64,000 nucleotides of DNA from UBA7359 sp041689615 (GCA_041689615.1 JBDNFW010000014.1:1-64000); one strand, 5' to 3'. Positions 1 to 7,748 are shown, numbered from the stretch's first letter. Notes: generated by a model from the letters alone, not told the origin. Program-made: numbers and translations.

Positions 1-300
1 GGCTGGCCAGTTCCCTTTTGTGCTGACGCCTTCGCCAGGATAGAAAACCCACTTTCCACCAACACTGCAAATCAAATCCGCCTGTCGACGTATATTTTCT
101 GATTCACTGAGCATTTTGCTTTCGGGATTATATGCGGTGATAAATGCGCAGGACTTCGCTTGATGAGATAGCAAAAAATCTCTGACGTTTTCAGATGTTT
201 CCGAAGCAAATAGTGTTAACTCTTCGTCCGCATTTAAAAAAACTGAATACTTGGTCGAATGATACGCAACGGCTTGTTCTTCGGTAATTTTCATAAACAT
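1..300 (-). CDS. DUF3293 domain protein, cut by the window edge
   Basis: Translating the minus strand from an ATG at 300-298 gives about 100 open residues running off the left edge. The segment FITAYNP near residue 55, followed by SESENIRRQADL and later YPGEGVSTKGNWPA, matches my recollection of DUF3293 proteins (TA-N-P motif, EN-RR helix, G-W near the end). No function is established for the family. A second in-frame ATG at 294 is equally possible as start. It lies 110 bp downstream of the 158-residue gene on the same strand, so it may be the last gene of that small operon. The C-terminus is outside the window. Confidence 0.7.
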   Translation of the reverse strand, partial: MFMKITEEQAVAYHSTKYSVFLNADEELTLFASETSENVRDFLLSHQAKSCAFITAYNPESKMLSESENIRRQADLICSVGGKWVFYPGEGVSTKGNWPA

Positions 301-409
301 TACTCCATAATCCATGTTAAATATTTACGAAGAAGACCAAGGAATTTGGAGTTCGACGCTTTAGCTGTATTTCTTTATCGCCCGCAAGTTGCTACTTAAA
401 TCTGCTTTA

Positions 410-886
410 TTAATAATCATCAAGTTCTTCCTGAGTAATGCGAACCTTATCTTTCCATAATGCTATTTCAGCTTTTTGAAGTTCAGTGCCATTCTTTTCA
501 ATGTATTTCTTGACTCGTTGAATCCCCTCCAGCTTCGCTTTAAAGCCTTTCACAAAACGCTCGCTTTCTAGAAACTCCTGAAATGCTATTTTGTCTTCTT
601 CACTCCAATCCGAGTTAGATTTAAATACATCGGTTACTCGGAGTCCGGTTTCAAATTGCTTTAATTCAGCATGAGGGGGTAACGAATTTTCCATTAGCCT
701 TGGCTTTTTACCTTCCTCTTTATCTTCAAGATAGAATATTTCTATATAAGGATATAGATCTTTCAATTCTTCTATGGCTAAAAATCGCCAGCATGAAATG
801 ATTTTTCCTGAATCAAAGTCTTCAACCAAATCAAGCAGTGGATCAGCACCGATCCCTATATGTCTTCCACTAGGTAATTGAGGCAT
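410..886 (-). CDS. Hypothetical protein, 158 aa
   Basis: I do not recognise this protein. It is soluble, charged and rich in Glu and Lys, with a C-terminal half predicted by eye to be helical (from EEDKIAFQEFLESERF to the ITQEELDDY end). There is no signal peptide and no cysteine cluster. Its ATG (886-884) lies one base after the TGA of the 55-residue Tat-signal gene, so the two are almost certainly cotranscribed and probably translationally coupled. The region after the stop, 301-409, is short and holds nothing evident. Function unknown. Confidence 0.6.
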   Translation of the reverse strand: MPQLPSGRHIGIGADPLLDLVEDFDSGKIISCWRFLAIEELKDLYPYIEIFYLEDKEEGKKPRLMENSLPPHAELKQFETGLRVTDVFKSNSDWSEEDKIAFQEFLESERFVKGFKAKLEGIQRVKKYIEKNGTELQKAEIALWKDKVRITQEELDDY

Positions 887-887
887 C

Positions 888-1055
888 TCACACCTCCCCA
901 GAGTACAAAGTAGAATCGGGATTTTCTGCCGGAAGGACCAATTTGCCTCTATAATTTACCCAGAAGCTAAGCGATTTCTCATAGAAGGATAGAAGAATAA
1001 ATCCAATGCCACTTCCAGCTGTTGTTAACAGGAACTGTCTGCGAGTAAAACTCAT
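888..1055 (-). CDS. Small protein with twin-arginine signal, 55 aa
   Basis: Minus-strand ORF from ATG 1055-1053 to TGA 890-888, preceded by a strong ribosome binding site (AGAGGAG, about 7 bases upstream). The N-terminus MSFTRRQFLLTTAGSG followed by a hydrophobic stretch is a typical Tat signal (S/T-R-R-x-F-L). The rest is only about 30 residues (WVNYRGKLVLPAENPDSTLY), so the mature product is tiny or membrane-tethered. It overlaps nothing and is followed after one base by the 158-residue gene. Either a genuine small Tat substrate or escort, or the 5' stub of a once longer Tat protein; I cannot tell which. The long structured leader upstream argues it is a regulated gene. Confidence 0.55.
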   Translation of the reverse strand: MSFTRRQFLLTTAGSGIGFILLSFYEKSLSFWVNYRGKLVLPAENPDSTLYSGEV

Positions 1056-1230
1056 GTGTTGTCTCCTCTTTAGTACTTCGGCACGATGCCTTGGTGTACA
1101 AGCTGAATATCAAATACCAAGCCGTTAATGGGAACGGCAGCCACAAAAAAACCCACTCAGCATTTGCTAAAGTAGGTTGCCCTCTCTTTAGCAGTATTTA
1201 TTAAACGCCCTGAAAGCTGAGTTCTCAAAT
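1056..1230 (-). promoter_or_regulatory. Hairpin-rich 5' leader of the Tat-signal gene, riboswitch candidate
   Basis: Read on the minus strand, the leader folds into several perfect stems. An outer stem pairs 1222-1216 with 1161-1155 (7 bp). Nested in it is an 8-bp stem (1193-1186 with 1172-1165) topped by AGG-GCAA-CCT, a GNRA tetraloop. Then come GTGGG, seven T residues, a stem GCCGTT/AACGGC (1121-1138), a stem CTTGGT/ACCAAG and a small GGCA/TGCC hairpin. The ribosome binding site follows directly. Such density of stems before an RBS suggests a riboswitch or attenuator. It loosely recalls c-di-GMP-I (GEMM) leaders but lacks a clear GGGACGCAAAGCC core, so I do not assign a class. Confidence 0.45.
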
Positions 1231-1239
1231 CGGCGTATT

Positions 1240-1270
1240 TATATATTAGTCTTATACTATTTATTTGCAA
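1240..1270 (-). promoter_or_regulatory. Putative sigma-70 promoter for the leader and Tat-signal gene
   Basis: On the minus strand TTGCAA (1270-1265) is followed after 17 bases by AATATA (1247-1242), or after 19 by TATATA. A start near 1230 would place the first hairpin of the leader at the 5' end of the transcript, which supports the reading. Boxes are imperfect. Confidence 0.35.
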
Positions 1271-1400
1271 GTCAGAAATTGATTAATATATGAAAGGAAG
1301 ACAAGTAAGGTATGTACCTCGTCAGAACATATGAGACAGAATTGAGCTCAATATTAAGAGAGACTTCTGATAAGTTAAACTTATAAAGAGGAGTCTCACT

Positions 1401-1805
1401 ATGAGCAATAGTACCGAGAAACACATTAAAGAGATACGTCGTCGTACCCGCAAGAAGTATTCTGCAGAAGAAAAGATCCGGGTTGTCCTTGAAGGTCTGC
1501 GCGGCGAAGGTAGCATAGCCGAACTCTGTCGCAGAGAAGGTATCAATCAAAATGTGTATTACCGTTGGAGCAAAGAATTTCTGGAAGCCGGGAAACAACG
1601 ATTAGCTGGCGACATTAAACGGGAAGCCAGCAGCATCGAAGTCACTGATCTTAAGAAAGAGAACGACCAACTCAAACGCCTGTTAGCCGATATCATGTTA
1701 AAGAATGATGTGCTTAAAAAAGCTACCGCTCCTGCTCTCGCCCCTTACCTACATCCTGTAGGCAAAAGTGTACTTGGCTTGGACTTGACCTCGGAAGACG
1801 AATGA
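1401..1805 (+). CDS. IS3-family transposase OrfA (HTH)
   Basis: 134 residues, basic N-terminus and an HTH_Tnp_1-like core: KYSAEEKIRVVLEGLRGEGS, AELCRREGIN and YYRWSKEF between about residues 17 and 58, followed by a leucine-zipper-like coiled coil (DLKKENDQLKRLLADIMLKN) near residues 88-110. This is the DNA-binding subunit of IS3-type elements. An AGAGGAG ribosome site precedes the ATG. The stop (1803-1805) overlaps the ATG of the orfB frame (1802-1804), an ATGA junction suggesting coupled translation instead of, or in addition to, programmed frameshifting. Confidence 0.9.
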   Translation: MSNSTEKHIKEIRRRTRKKYSAEEKIRVVLEGLRGEGSIAELCRREGINQNVYYRWSKEFLEAGKQRLAGDIKREASSIEVTDLKKENDQLKRLLADIMLKNDVLKKATAPALAPYLHPVGKSVLGLDLTSEDE

Positions 1806-2788
1806 GTTTATCAGGTGCAGAGAAGTTGGAAGTCATTCGCCTGGTGGAAGGCTCGGAACTTCCTGTTAAACGCACTTTGGCCGAATGAGGCGTGAGTCGC
1901 AGCAGTTTCTATCGAGGGTATCGACAATACCTTGATGAGGGTCCAGACGGTCTTGAGCCGACAAGTCGTACGCCACGTCGTTTCTGGAATAAGCTCCCTG
2001 AGTCCGTAAAGGAACAATGTCTGGAGATTGCATTGCAATACCCAGAGCAATCGCCACGGGAATTAGCTTGGCACATTACTGATAAACATCACTACTTTAT
2101 CTCGGAGTCCAGCGTTTATCGGCTATTGAAGCAATACGACCTCATTACCAGTCCTGCCTATATCCTGATGCAGGCAGGTGATCATTTCCAGAATCCCACC
2201 AAGCGTATTAACGAACTCTGGCAAACGGACTTCACTTACTTCCGTATCGTTGGTTGGGGTTGGTATTATCTGTCTACCGTACTAGATGATTACTCTCGCT
2301 ATATCATTGCCTGGAAGCTGACCACGAACATGGCGGCTGATGATGTGAAGCAGACCCTAGATCTTGCCATTGAAACCACCGGAGTGAATGAAGTTAAGGT
2401 CAACCACCGTCCTCGTTTACTCAGTGATAATGGTCCGTGTTATTTATCATCTGAATTAAAGGATTATCTGGGCAAGCATCAGATGAAACATACTCGCGGC
2501 GCACCGTATCATCCGATGACACAGGGAAAGATTGAACGTTACCATCGTTCTATGAAGAATGTCGTCAAACTAGAGCATTATTATTATCCATCAGAATTGG
2601 AAAATGCGCTCACACAGTTTGTTCATTACTACAATCACGAACGCTACCATGAGTCACTGGATAATATCACTCCGGCTGATATGTATTTTGGCCGCTACCA
2701 TGAAATTATGGAGCGTCGTGCCGTGATTAAATATGAAGCATTACAACAGAGGAGAAAGGAAAATTTAGAGTTATGTGTAAACCAATGA
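1802..2788 (+). pseudogene. IS3-family transposase OrfB, interrupted by TGA at codon 29
   Basis: From ATG 1802 the frame reads MSLSGAEKLEVIRLVEGSEL and continues to TLAE, then meets TGA at 1886-1888, then continues open for 300 codons (GVSRSSFYRGYRQYL...). Related transposases as I remember them read AELGVSRSSFYR here, so the stop replaces one leucine. The rve integrase core is intact: WQTDFTYF (first Asp), LLSDNGPCY (second Asp) and QGKIERYHRSMK (Glu). Translation could restart at the GTG at 1892 without the first HTH helix. I call it a pseudogene by point mutation; a 298-residue restart product is the alternative. Confidence 0.8.
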
Positions 2789-2821
2789 AACAGAGCTATA
2801 ATAGATGAAAGTCTCTCTTAA

Positions 2822-2974
2822 CTTTTTAGGCCATCTGTGCCAAATCTTTTGACGACGTACAGGTCTTACAATAATGAACGTCCACATACAGCAATTGGTG
2901 GGATACCACCCAGACAATGACTGAATGCGGCTTAATCTCTACTTTTAACTTCGGTTATTAATGGGGGGATTACA
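2822..2974 (+). mobile_element. Remnant of a second IS3-family element (3' end)
   Basis: In the frame 2858-2920 the translation YRSYNNERPHTAIGGIPPRQ and a stop matches the C-terminus of IS3-group OrfB transposases (the YNxERPHxAL-G-PP motif). It is followed by about 50 bp ending GGGGGGATTACA, compatible with a TG...CA type IS right end at about 2974. The rest of this transposase is missing: the intact-length IS at 1313-2821 abuts it, so the older element was disrupted by insertion or deletion. Confidence 0.6.
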
Positions 2975-3114
2975 TAGTCAAACTTATCATAAATGATTAT
3001 CTCCGAGTTGTAGCTGAAATGGGTAAAACAGAATTCACAGATAAAGACAACTCTCTGTTTGAATTAGCTTATGTTTCTCTCCAAGCAAAGACATTACAGT
3101 CTCACTATAAATAA
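2962..3114 (+). pseudogene. C-terminal fragment of an unidentified gene
   Basis: An open frame from 2962 to TAA 3112-3114 encodes, after the IS end, VKLIINDYLRVVAEMGKTEF then TDKDNSLFELAYVSLQAKT and LQSHYK. Composition and length look like a genuine helical C-terminus, but there is no start codon with an RBS, and the 5' part is absent. I read it as a host gene truncated by the IS remnant just upstream. It converges with cas12, whose stop is 9 bp away. Not recognised. Confidence 0.4.
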
Positions 3115-3122
3115 TATATATT

Positions 3123-6100
3123 TCATTTCTTATCACATATGTAAACATTTCTTAATGCCCACTTCCTTACAATATTTATTCCTGCGTTCTCATCGGCATG
3201 CATTCTGTTGCCACAGTCTTTGAATACGCATTGGTAGACGCTCTGAGTTGTATCTCTAGAGCGTGTTGATTCTTGTGGTTGCCGTAACTGCTTGGAGACA
3301 TGCTTCATTAACTCTTTGACTGAAATCTTTCCTTGTTCAGCAGGATACGAGAAGGGAGTGTTTTTCTTTAGTTGACGATGTTTCTTGATTTCTCTATGTC
3401 TCTCAACAGATGATTGTTTTGGATTTATTTTACTCTTCAGTAATAACATGTCTTCACCAATAGTCACTTTGCCTCCTGCCTCAACTACTATGCTTTTACC
3501 TGCTCCATTACCACCAATGCTTGCAATCAACTCGTACGGGTTTCTTTTGCAGCTTGAGCAAACTTGACTTGTTCCAGCAGGATGAACGCTAACTGCAGGA
3601 AAATGGTTTAGTGGAGCATGTTTTCCAGTGCTTACCCATTCACCTTTGGCGTTCTGTTTTCTTTCTTGCTTCAAGATAATTGGATGAATCCATCTTTCAC
3701 TCCCGCACCAATGATGCTTTCTTTCGGACTTGTGTGCATCAATATCTGAGTAGATGTATATATTCAGGATTCTGTCATAAATTAATTTTAACTGGTTAGC
3801 TCCTGTAGCAAGATTCCTAACAGAACTCTCAAGCACAGGCATACCTTTATGCTTCATACTTAAGTTATCAATAGCATGGCATACGTCACCAATCGCGTTC
3901 TCACGCAGCATCTGCAGTGAATTATTGAAGCGTTGTTGAAACTTCTGTTTTGGCTGAGTTTTGTTACGGTAATGATTTACACGTTTAATTAAATTTCTAA
4001 TTGAAGGTATTGCTATCGCACCAGAACATATAGGTTCAATAGTGTTTGCATTTAATTTGCTAATTTCTTGAGCATCAAACACTGCATAGCCAATACCTGC
4101 TTCGCCGAGGTCAATACCAATCACCGTTTCTTGTATTGGGTTAAAAGATGTCTCGACCTCAATTTTCTCTTCAGAGATTGTTACAGCAAGTTCAGTTGAT
4201 GTTTTAATGGGCTTTATCTCAGCACTAAGTTTTCCATCTTCGTATATAGTCTTCTGTGAATATTCCTGACAAACAATAAGATTATGTTCCCCAATTTTTA
4301 TATTTTTATATTGAACCCATGCGTCCAGCTTATTCTTGAATGATGATGCGCCTATCAATCGAAATGGAGTGGTTAAGACGCATTCCTTATTTATCAGGCC
4401 TTTTTTCCCAACTCGGTAACCTTTTATTTCTTTTTTTGAATTACAGTCATTAATATTTAAGTCCACATACCAATCATGAGGCGCTTGCGTTAAAAGCGTT
4501 GCAAAGCCATCTACTGGCCATGATTGTTTTTTAATGTTTTCTTTTATTAATTCGCTAGAGTTCTCATGAAATCTTATAGTTCCACTTTTTCCTTCTTTAT
4601 CCGAACTAATATTTCTTAGTAGCTCACCTAACGGTTTTTTTGATGTCAGGTATTGCTGGGGAGGATTCCATTCGACTTCTTTAGGCGTGTACAGTAGCTC
4701 ATTGAAATCGACTCGCTGGAATTTTGTTTTAACAATAAAGGACTCGCGGAACAATTGTGACAATGCGCCACTAATCTCAGATTGATAGAGATTGATTATT
4801 CGAATCAATAATCCTCTGCTTATAGTTGACTGCGTGATTAACGGAAGGATTGTTTTTGGTATCGTTAGATGTTCCTCGATACTTTCTTTGTTAGCTAGTG
4901 ATGCTGGGACTTGCTCAGGAATACAGTAGAGTCCGGTTGTATTATAGAGACTTTCCATCTTGAGCCAGTCACGGTAATGTTTTAAGTCGGCATACTCATT
5001 TTTCTGCTCTTCTAATTCGCTCGCAATCTTCTTTATGAATGCAAGCATGTCTAGCCCGCTTACTATTCCTTCGCTTACTCCATAAGCCTCATGCCTACCT
5101 CTACTGAATGGATTTCTATATAACGAGCCTTGGTTGTTGTCTATTAATTTATTTAAGTCTTTTCGACTTATCCCGCAAGACAGCAGTTGCTCTTTTACTA
5201 TGATTTTTGTTTCATCAGTACCAGAGACGGCAATCCGAGAGATTGCGTTTAATAATTTTCTTCTGCCCTGAATGTTTGCCTTGCCATGTTCCTTTTTATC
5301 GTTGCTGTGTTTCTTGAGAAGTTCAAGTTCTTTTTTAGCAAGCTCGGCTAATGGGTCTAGTGTTTCTTTTGATTTCCCAAGCCAGTCTTGAATTGCTGCT
5401 ACATGTTCTTGGTAAAGTTCTGTGTATTTATTGAACCCGGCAACTATGTCATCGAGTTCTTCCCGTACTTTAGGTATGCCACCAGAAACTCTATTAACCT
5501 TTGGTAATGACTTTAGCCAAGGCGGCATTTTCAATTCAACATCTTCAAGCCCTTTAATCTTACTTCCTTCAAAGTTCTTTTCTTGTTCTATCCTATTGCT
5601 TAATATTTCAAACAGTCCAAACAGTCCATCTATCTTTGAGCTAAATTCATCAATGACAGATATATCTGCTTCAGTTGGTAGTGCGTCTGTTTCGCCAAGA
5701 AGAACATCAAGTGATGCTTTAGATGATTTAGCTCCACCCGCAATATTTTTGGTGATGTTTTCGAGTTGCTCTGCTGTAAGACTAATTCCGCTAAATAAAT
5801 CGGCGCATACTGCTTCTTTTAAGAGTTTGGGTAACTGATAGTCAATATTGATTTTATCTATCAGCTCATTTAACTCTTCAAGCCGTGATAAGTAATTTGC
5901 AACCCAAGAATCAATCTTGCCGCAAAGCTCAGACCTAAATTTAGAGTAGCTCTTATGCCCAAACAGACTTTCTTCTGGAATTGCATCGAACCATTCCTTA
6001 AGTGATTCAATTTTTTGCTTATGTTTAGTAGACGCACCGTATTCTTCGACTAACTTATCTAATGAGCTTTCTCTCCAGTAAAGATAACCGGAGCCAAAGA

Positions 6101-6947
6101 GCCAACTAAGGGCGTTTCTGTCTGATATTGTTTTTTGCAGTACCGTCTTTAGCTTTTTTGTTGGCTTACCTGTTGTCTGCTTAAGCCATCTTAATTTTTG
6201 AGCTACTACAGCATGTAAAGCAGTTTCATCTAATTCGTTTAGCGGCAATACTGGCAAATTGACATCGAAGTCTATGCTTGATTTCTCAGGAGTTAATGAC
6301 TCAATTTTGCTAAAGGCACTTTCGAGCTCGGGTAGCGACAGTCCAAGAGTTGCTGATGACGCGTCAAAGATTCTTAATGCCTTGCCAACACCGCTATTTA
6401 ACTCAGGCCAGCTAATGAAGTCACTACATACTTCATTGCCAAAGAAACTTAGGAACTTGAAGACTTTTTCATTAATCTCTTTTTCTTTGTCTGGCAATTT
6501 GCCAGTAACCATCCTGTATAGCTCGTCAGCTATCTTAGCAGGCGTGAAGTCTGCCTCTTTACCTAGATTTCTTCGTCCTCTGGATAGATATGAAATTAAA
6601 GATGATGGAGATAAGTCGTTAGGTGAGCATAAGAAATCTGCTTCCCATGTAGATTGGAATTCTTTTAATGGAAGGCGCTTCTCGTTTCTAAAGAGTTCTG
6701 TTTCAGATGCGCTGCCAAATAGATGAAAGCCTGATAAGTGTGTGGCACATAGAAGCCCCGTTAATGTTCCTTTGCCGAGACCTTGTGTTCTATCGTATAG
6801 CTCAGCAAACTTATCGAAGTCTAATGAGACACCTTCGGCTGGTTCTAATGGAAATTTTAAAGTACGAACATATTTATCGTTGCGAACGGCTGCCTTAGCG
6901 ACACGCCTTCGCCACTTGCGAGCTTTCTCGCCCCCAATTGCTTTCAT
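3123..6947 (-). CDS. cas12c: Type V CRISPR effector Cas12, probably Cas12c (V-C)
   Basis: 1274 residues, within the size range I recall for Cas12c and Cas12d. The RuvC nuclease is split in the C-terminal third. RuvC-I is VIGIDLGEAGIGYAVF with Asp946, RuvC-II is MPVLESSVRNL with Glu1040, and RuvC-III is HADENAGINI with Asp1252; all three catalytic acids are present. A zinc ribbon is formed by C1130-x2-C1133 and C1240-x4-C1245, separated by about 106 residues that include a Walker-A-like GGNGAGKS (1145-1152). The N-terminal 900 residues show no motif I can name. RBS AAAGGA lies about 7 bases upstream of the ATG. The gene reads away from the array on the same strand. Subtype V-C is inferred from the Cas1-only neighbour and 18-bp spacers; V-D is possible. 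Cas12c enzymes studied so far bind DNA and use RuvC to process pre-crRNA without cutting the target. Confidence 0.88.
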   Translation of the reverse strand: MKAIGGEKARKWRRRVAKAAVRNDKYVRTLKFPLEPAEGVSLDFDKFAELYDRTQGLGKGTLTGLLCATHLSGFHLFGSASETELFRNEKRLPLKEFQSTWEADFLCSPNDLSPSSLISYLSRGRRNLGKEADFTPAKIADELYRMVTGKLPDKEKEINEKVFKFLSFFGNEVCSDFISWPELNSGVGKALRIFDASSATLGLSLPELESAFSKIESLTPEKSSIDFDVNLPVLPLNELDETALHAVVAQKLRWLKQTTGKPTKKLKTVLQKTISDRNALSWLFGSGYLYWRESSLDKLVEEYGASTKHKQKIESLKEWFDAIPEESLFGHKSYSKFRSELCGKIDSWVANYLSRLEELNELIDKINIDYQLPKLLKEAVCADLFSGISLTAEQLENITKNIAGGAKSSKASLDVLLGETDALPTEADISVIDEFSSKIDGLFGLFEILSNRIEQEKNFEGSKIKGLEDVELKMPPWLKSLPKVNRVSGGIPKVREELDDIVAGFNKYTELYQEHVAAIQDWLGKSKETLDPLAELAKKELELLKKHSNDKKEHGKANIQGRRKLLNAISRIAVSGTDETKIIVKEQLLSCGISRKDLNKLIDNNQGSLYRNPFSRGRHEAYGVSEGIVSGLDMLAFIKKIASELEEQKNEYADLKHYRDWLKMESLYNTTGLYCIPEQVPASLANKESIEEHLTIPKTILPLITQSTISRGLLIRIINLYQSEISGALSQLFRESFIVKTKFQRVDFNELLYTPKEVEWNPPQQYLTSKKPLGELLRNISSDKEGKSGTIRFHENSSELIKENIKKQSWPVDGFATLLTQAPHDWYVDLNINDCNSKKEIKGYRVGKKGLINKECVLTTPFRLIGASSFKNKLDAWVQYKNIKIGEHNLIVCQEYSQKTIYEDGKLSAEIKPIKTSTELAVTISEEKIEVETSFNPIQETVIGIDLGEAGIGYAVFDAQEISKLNANTIEPICSGAIAIPSIRNLIKRVNHYRNKTQPKQKFQQRFNNSLQMLRENAIGDVCHAIDNLSMKHKGMPVLESSVRNLATGANQLKLIYDRILNIYIYSDIDAHKSERKHHWCGSERWIHPIILKQERKQNAKGEWVSTGKHAPLNHFPAVSVHPAGTSQVCSSCKRNPYELIASIGGNGAGKSIVVEAGGKVTIGEDMLLLKSKINPKQSSVERHREIKKHRQLKKNTPFSYPAEQGKISVKELMKHVSKQLRQPQESTRSRDTTQSVYQCVFKDCGNRMHADENAGINIVRKWALRNVYICDKK

Positions 6948-6955
6948 CCCCTGTC

Positions 6956-7066
6956 CTTTATTCGATGTTGTTGTTAGTTATTTTCCAGACCGAATACAAG
7001 TGCATCGTTATTCCTAGCGCTTGCAAAATCAATAAGCAATAATGATTTAGATGTACTCGAATAAAG
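6956..7066. ncRNA. Candidate scoutRNA/tracr-like region between cas12 and the array
   Basis: A perfect 10-bp inverted repeat, CTTTATTCGA at 6956-6965 and TCGAATAAAG at 7057-7066, closes a 111-base segment in the gap between cas12 and the first repeat. Inside, CGATG (6963-6967) can pair with CATCG (7003-7007), and TTGC (7021-7024) with GCAA (7036-7039). V-C and V-D effectors need a short scoutRNA with only a few bases of complementarity to the repeat. The plus strand has CAAAAT (7024-7029), able to pair with GUUUUG of the crRNA repeat. The minus strand has AACATC (6969-6964), able to pair with GAUGUU. Such short matches occur by chance, so strand and identity are unproven. Confidence 0.4.
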
Positions 7067-7076
7067 ATTAATCATT

Positions 7077-7748
7077 CTATATGCATCACCACAAAACTGA
7101 TACCAATTCTCAGCGTCTCCCTCAAACATCACCACAAAACTGATGCGGCTATAACTATCGACCCTCAAACATCACCACAAAACTGATTTAGTCACTGCTT
7201 CGTAATCCTCAAACATCACCACAAAACTGATTGTTTATATACTCCTAGTCCTCAAACATCACCACAAAACTGATGGGAGAAAGTTTCAAATGCCTCAAAC
7301 ATCACCACAAAACTGATTTAGTCACTGCTTCGTAATCCTCAAACATCACCACAAAACTGATATAAAGAATTTGCTGAGGCCTCAAACATCACCACAAAAC
7401 TGATCGCACTCTTTAAAAGTATCCTCAAACATCACCACAAAACTGATTTTACGCGACTTTCCGTACCTCAAACATCACCACAAAACTGATTTTTTCTTTA
7501 ATACTTTTCCTCAAACATCACCACAAAACTGATCACTTGTCGCCCTTTTTTCCTCAAACATCACCACAAAACTGATCGAGGACGTATTCCATATCCTCAA
7601 ACATCACCACAAAACTGATCGGGGGCTTTTTTAATTCCCTCAAACATCACCACAAAACTGATGGACTTAGCCTTGACTCTCCTCAAACATCACCACAAAA
7701 CTGATTATTTTAGATGGGCTTATCCTCAAACATCACCACAAAACTGAT
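7077..7748 (-). CRISPR. Type V CRISPR array, 16 repeats, 15 spacers of 18-19 bp
   Basis: Fifteen identical 25-bp repeats (plus strand begins CCTCAAAC and ends CACCACAAAACTGAT) start at 7120, 7163, 7207, 7250, 7293, 7337, 7380, 7423, 7466, 7509, 7552, 7595, 7638, 7681 and 7724. A sixteenth at 7077-7101 keeps only its last 18 bases. Thirteen spacers are 18 bp and two are 19 bp; the two 19-bp spacers (7188-7206 and 7318-7336, TTAGTCACTGCTTCGTAAT) are identical. The degenerate repeat on the cas12 side marks the leader-distal end, so I infer transcription on the minus strand from the cas1 side, the same direction as cas12. In the RNA the repeat would start AUCAGUUUUG and end GUUUGAGG. Confidence 0.98.

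Larger units (their letters stand above)
1313..2821 (+). mobile_element. IS3-family insertion sequence, orfA plus interrupted orfB
   Basis: The element carries an orfA/orfB transposase pair. A perfect 13-bp inverted repeat, TTAAGAGAGACTT at 1354-1366 and its complement at 2809-2821, flanks the genes. However a 64-bp block starting at 1313 (TGTACC...) and reaching 23 bp inside the left repeat recurs at 9413-9476, so the real left end may be 1313, with a right end that is divergent or lost. I see no convincing target duplication. Because orfB contains a stop codon, this copy is probably immobile unless supplied in trans. Confidence 0.75.

Noticed and set aside
1272..1598. Minus-strand ORFs within IS orfA
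   Set aside because: Shadow frames of the transposase; composition not protein-like.
3385..7017. Plus-strand ORFs of 60-155 codons inside cas12 (3385, 5422, 6259, 6707, 6742)
   Set aside because: They lie opposite the effector gene, have no family motif or RBS and follow its codon structure in mirror image.
6974..7168. Minus-strand ORF of 64 codons running into the array
   Set aside because: Its N-terminal part is repeat and spacer sequence; it has no RBS and overlaps the candidate RNA region.
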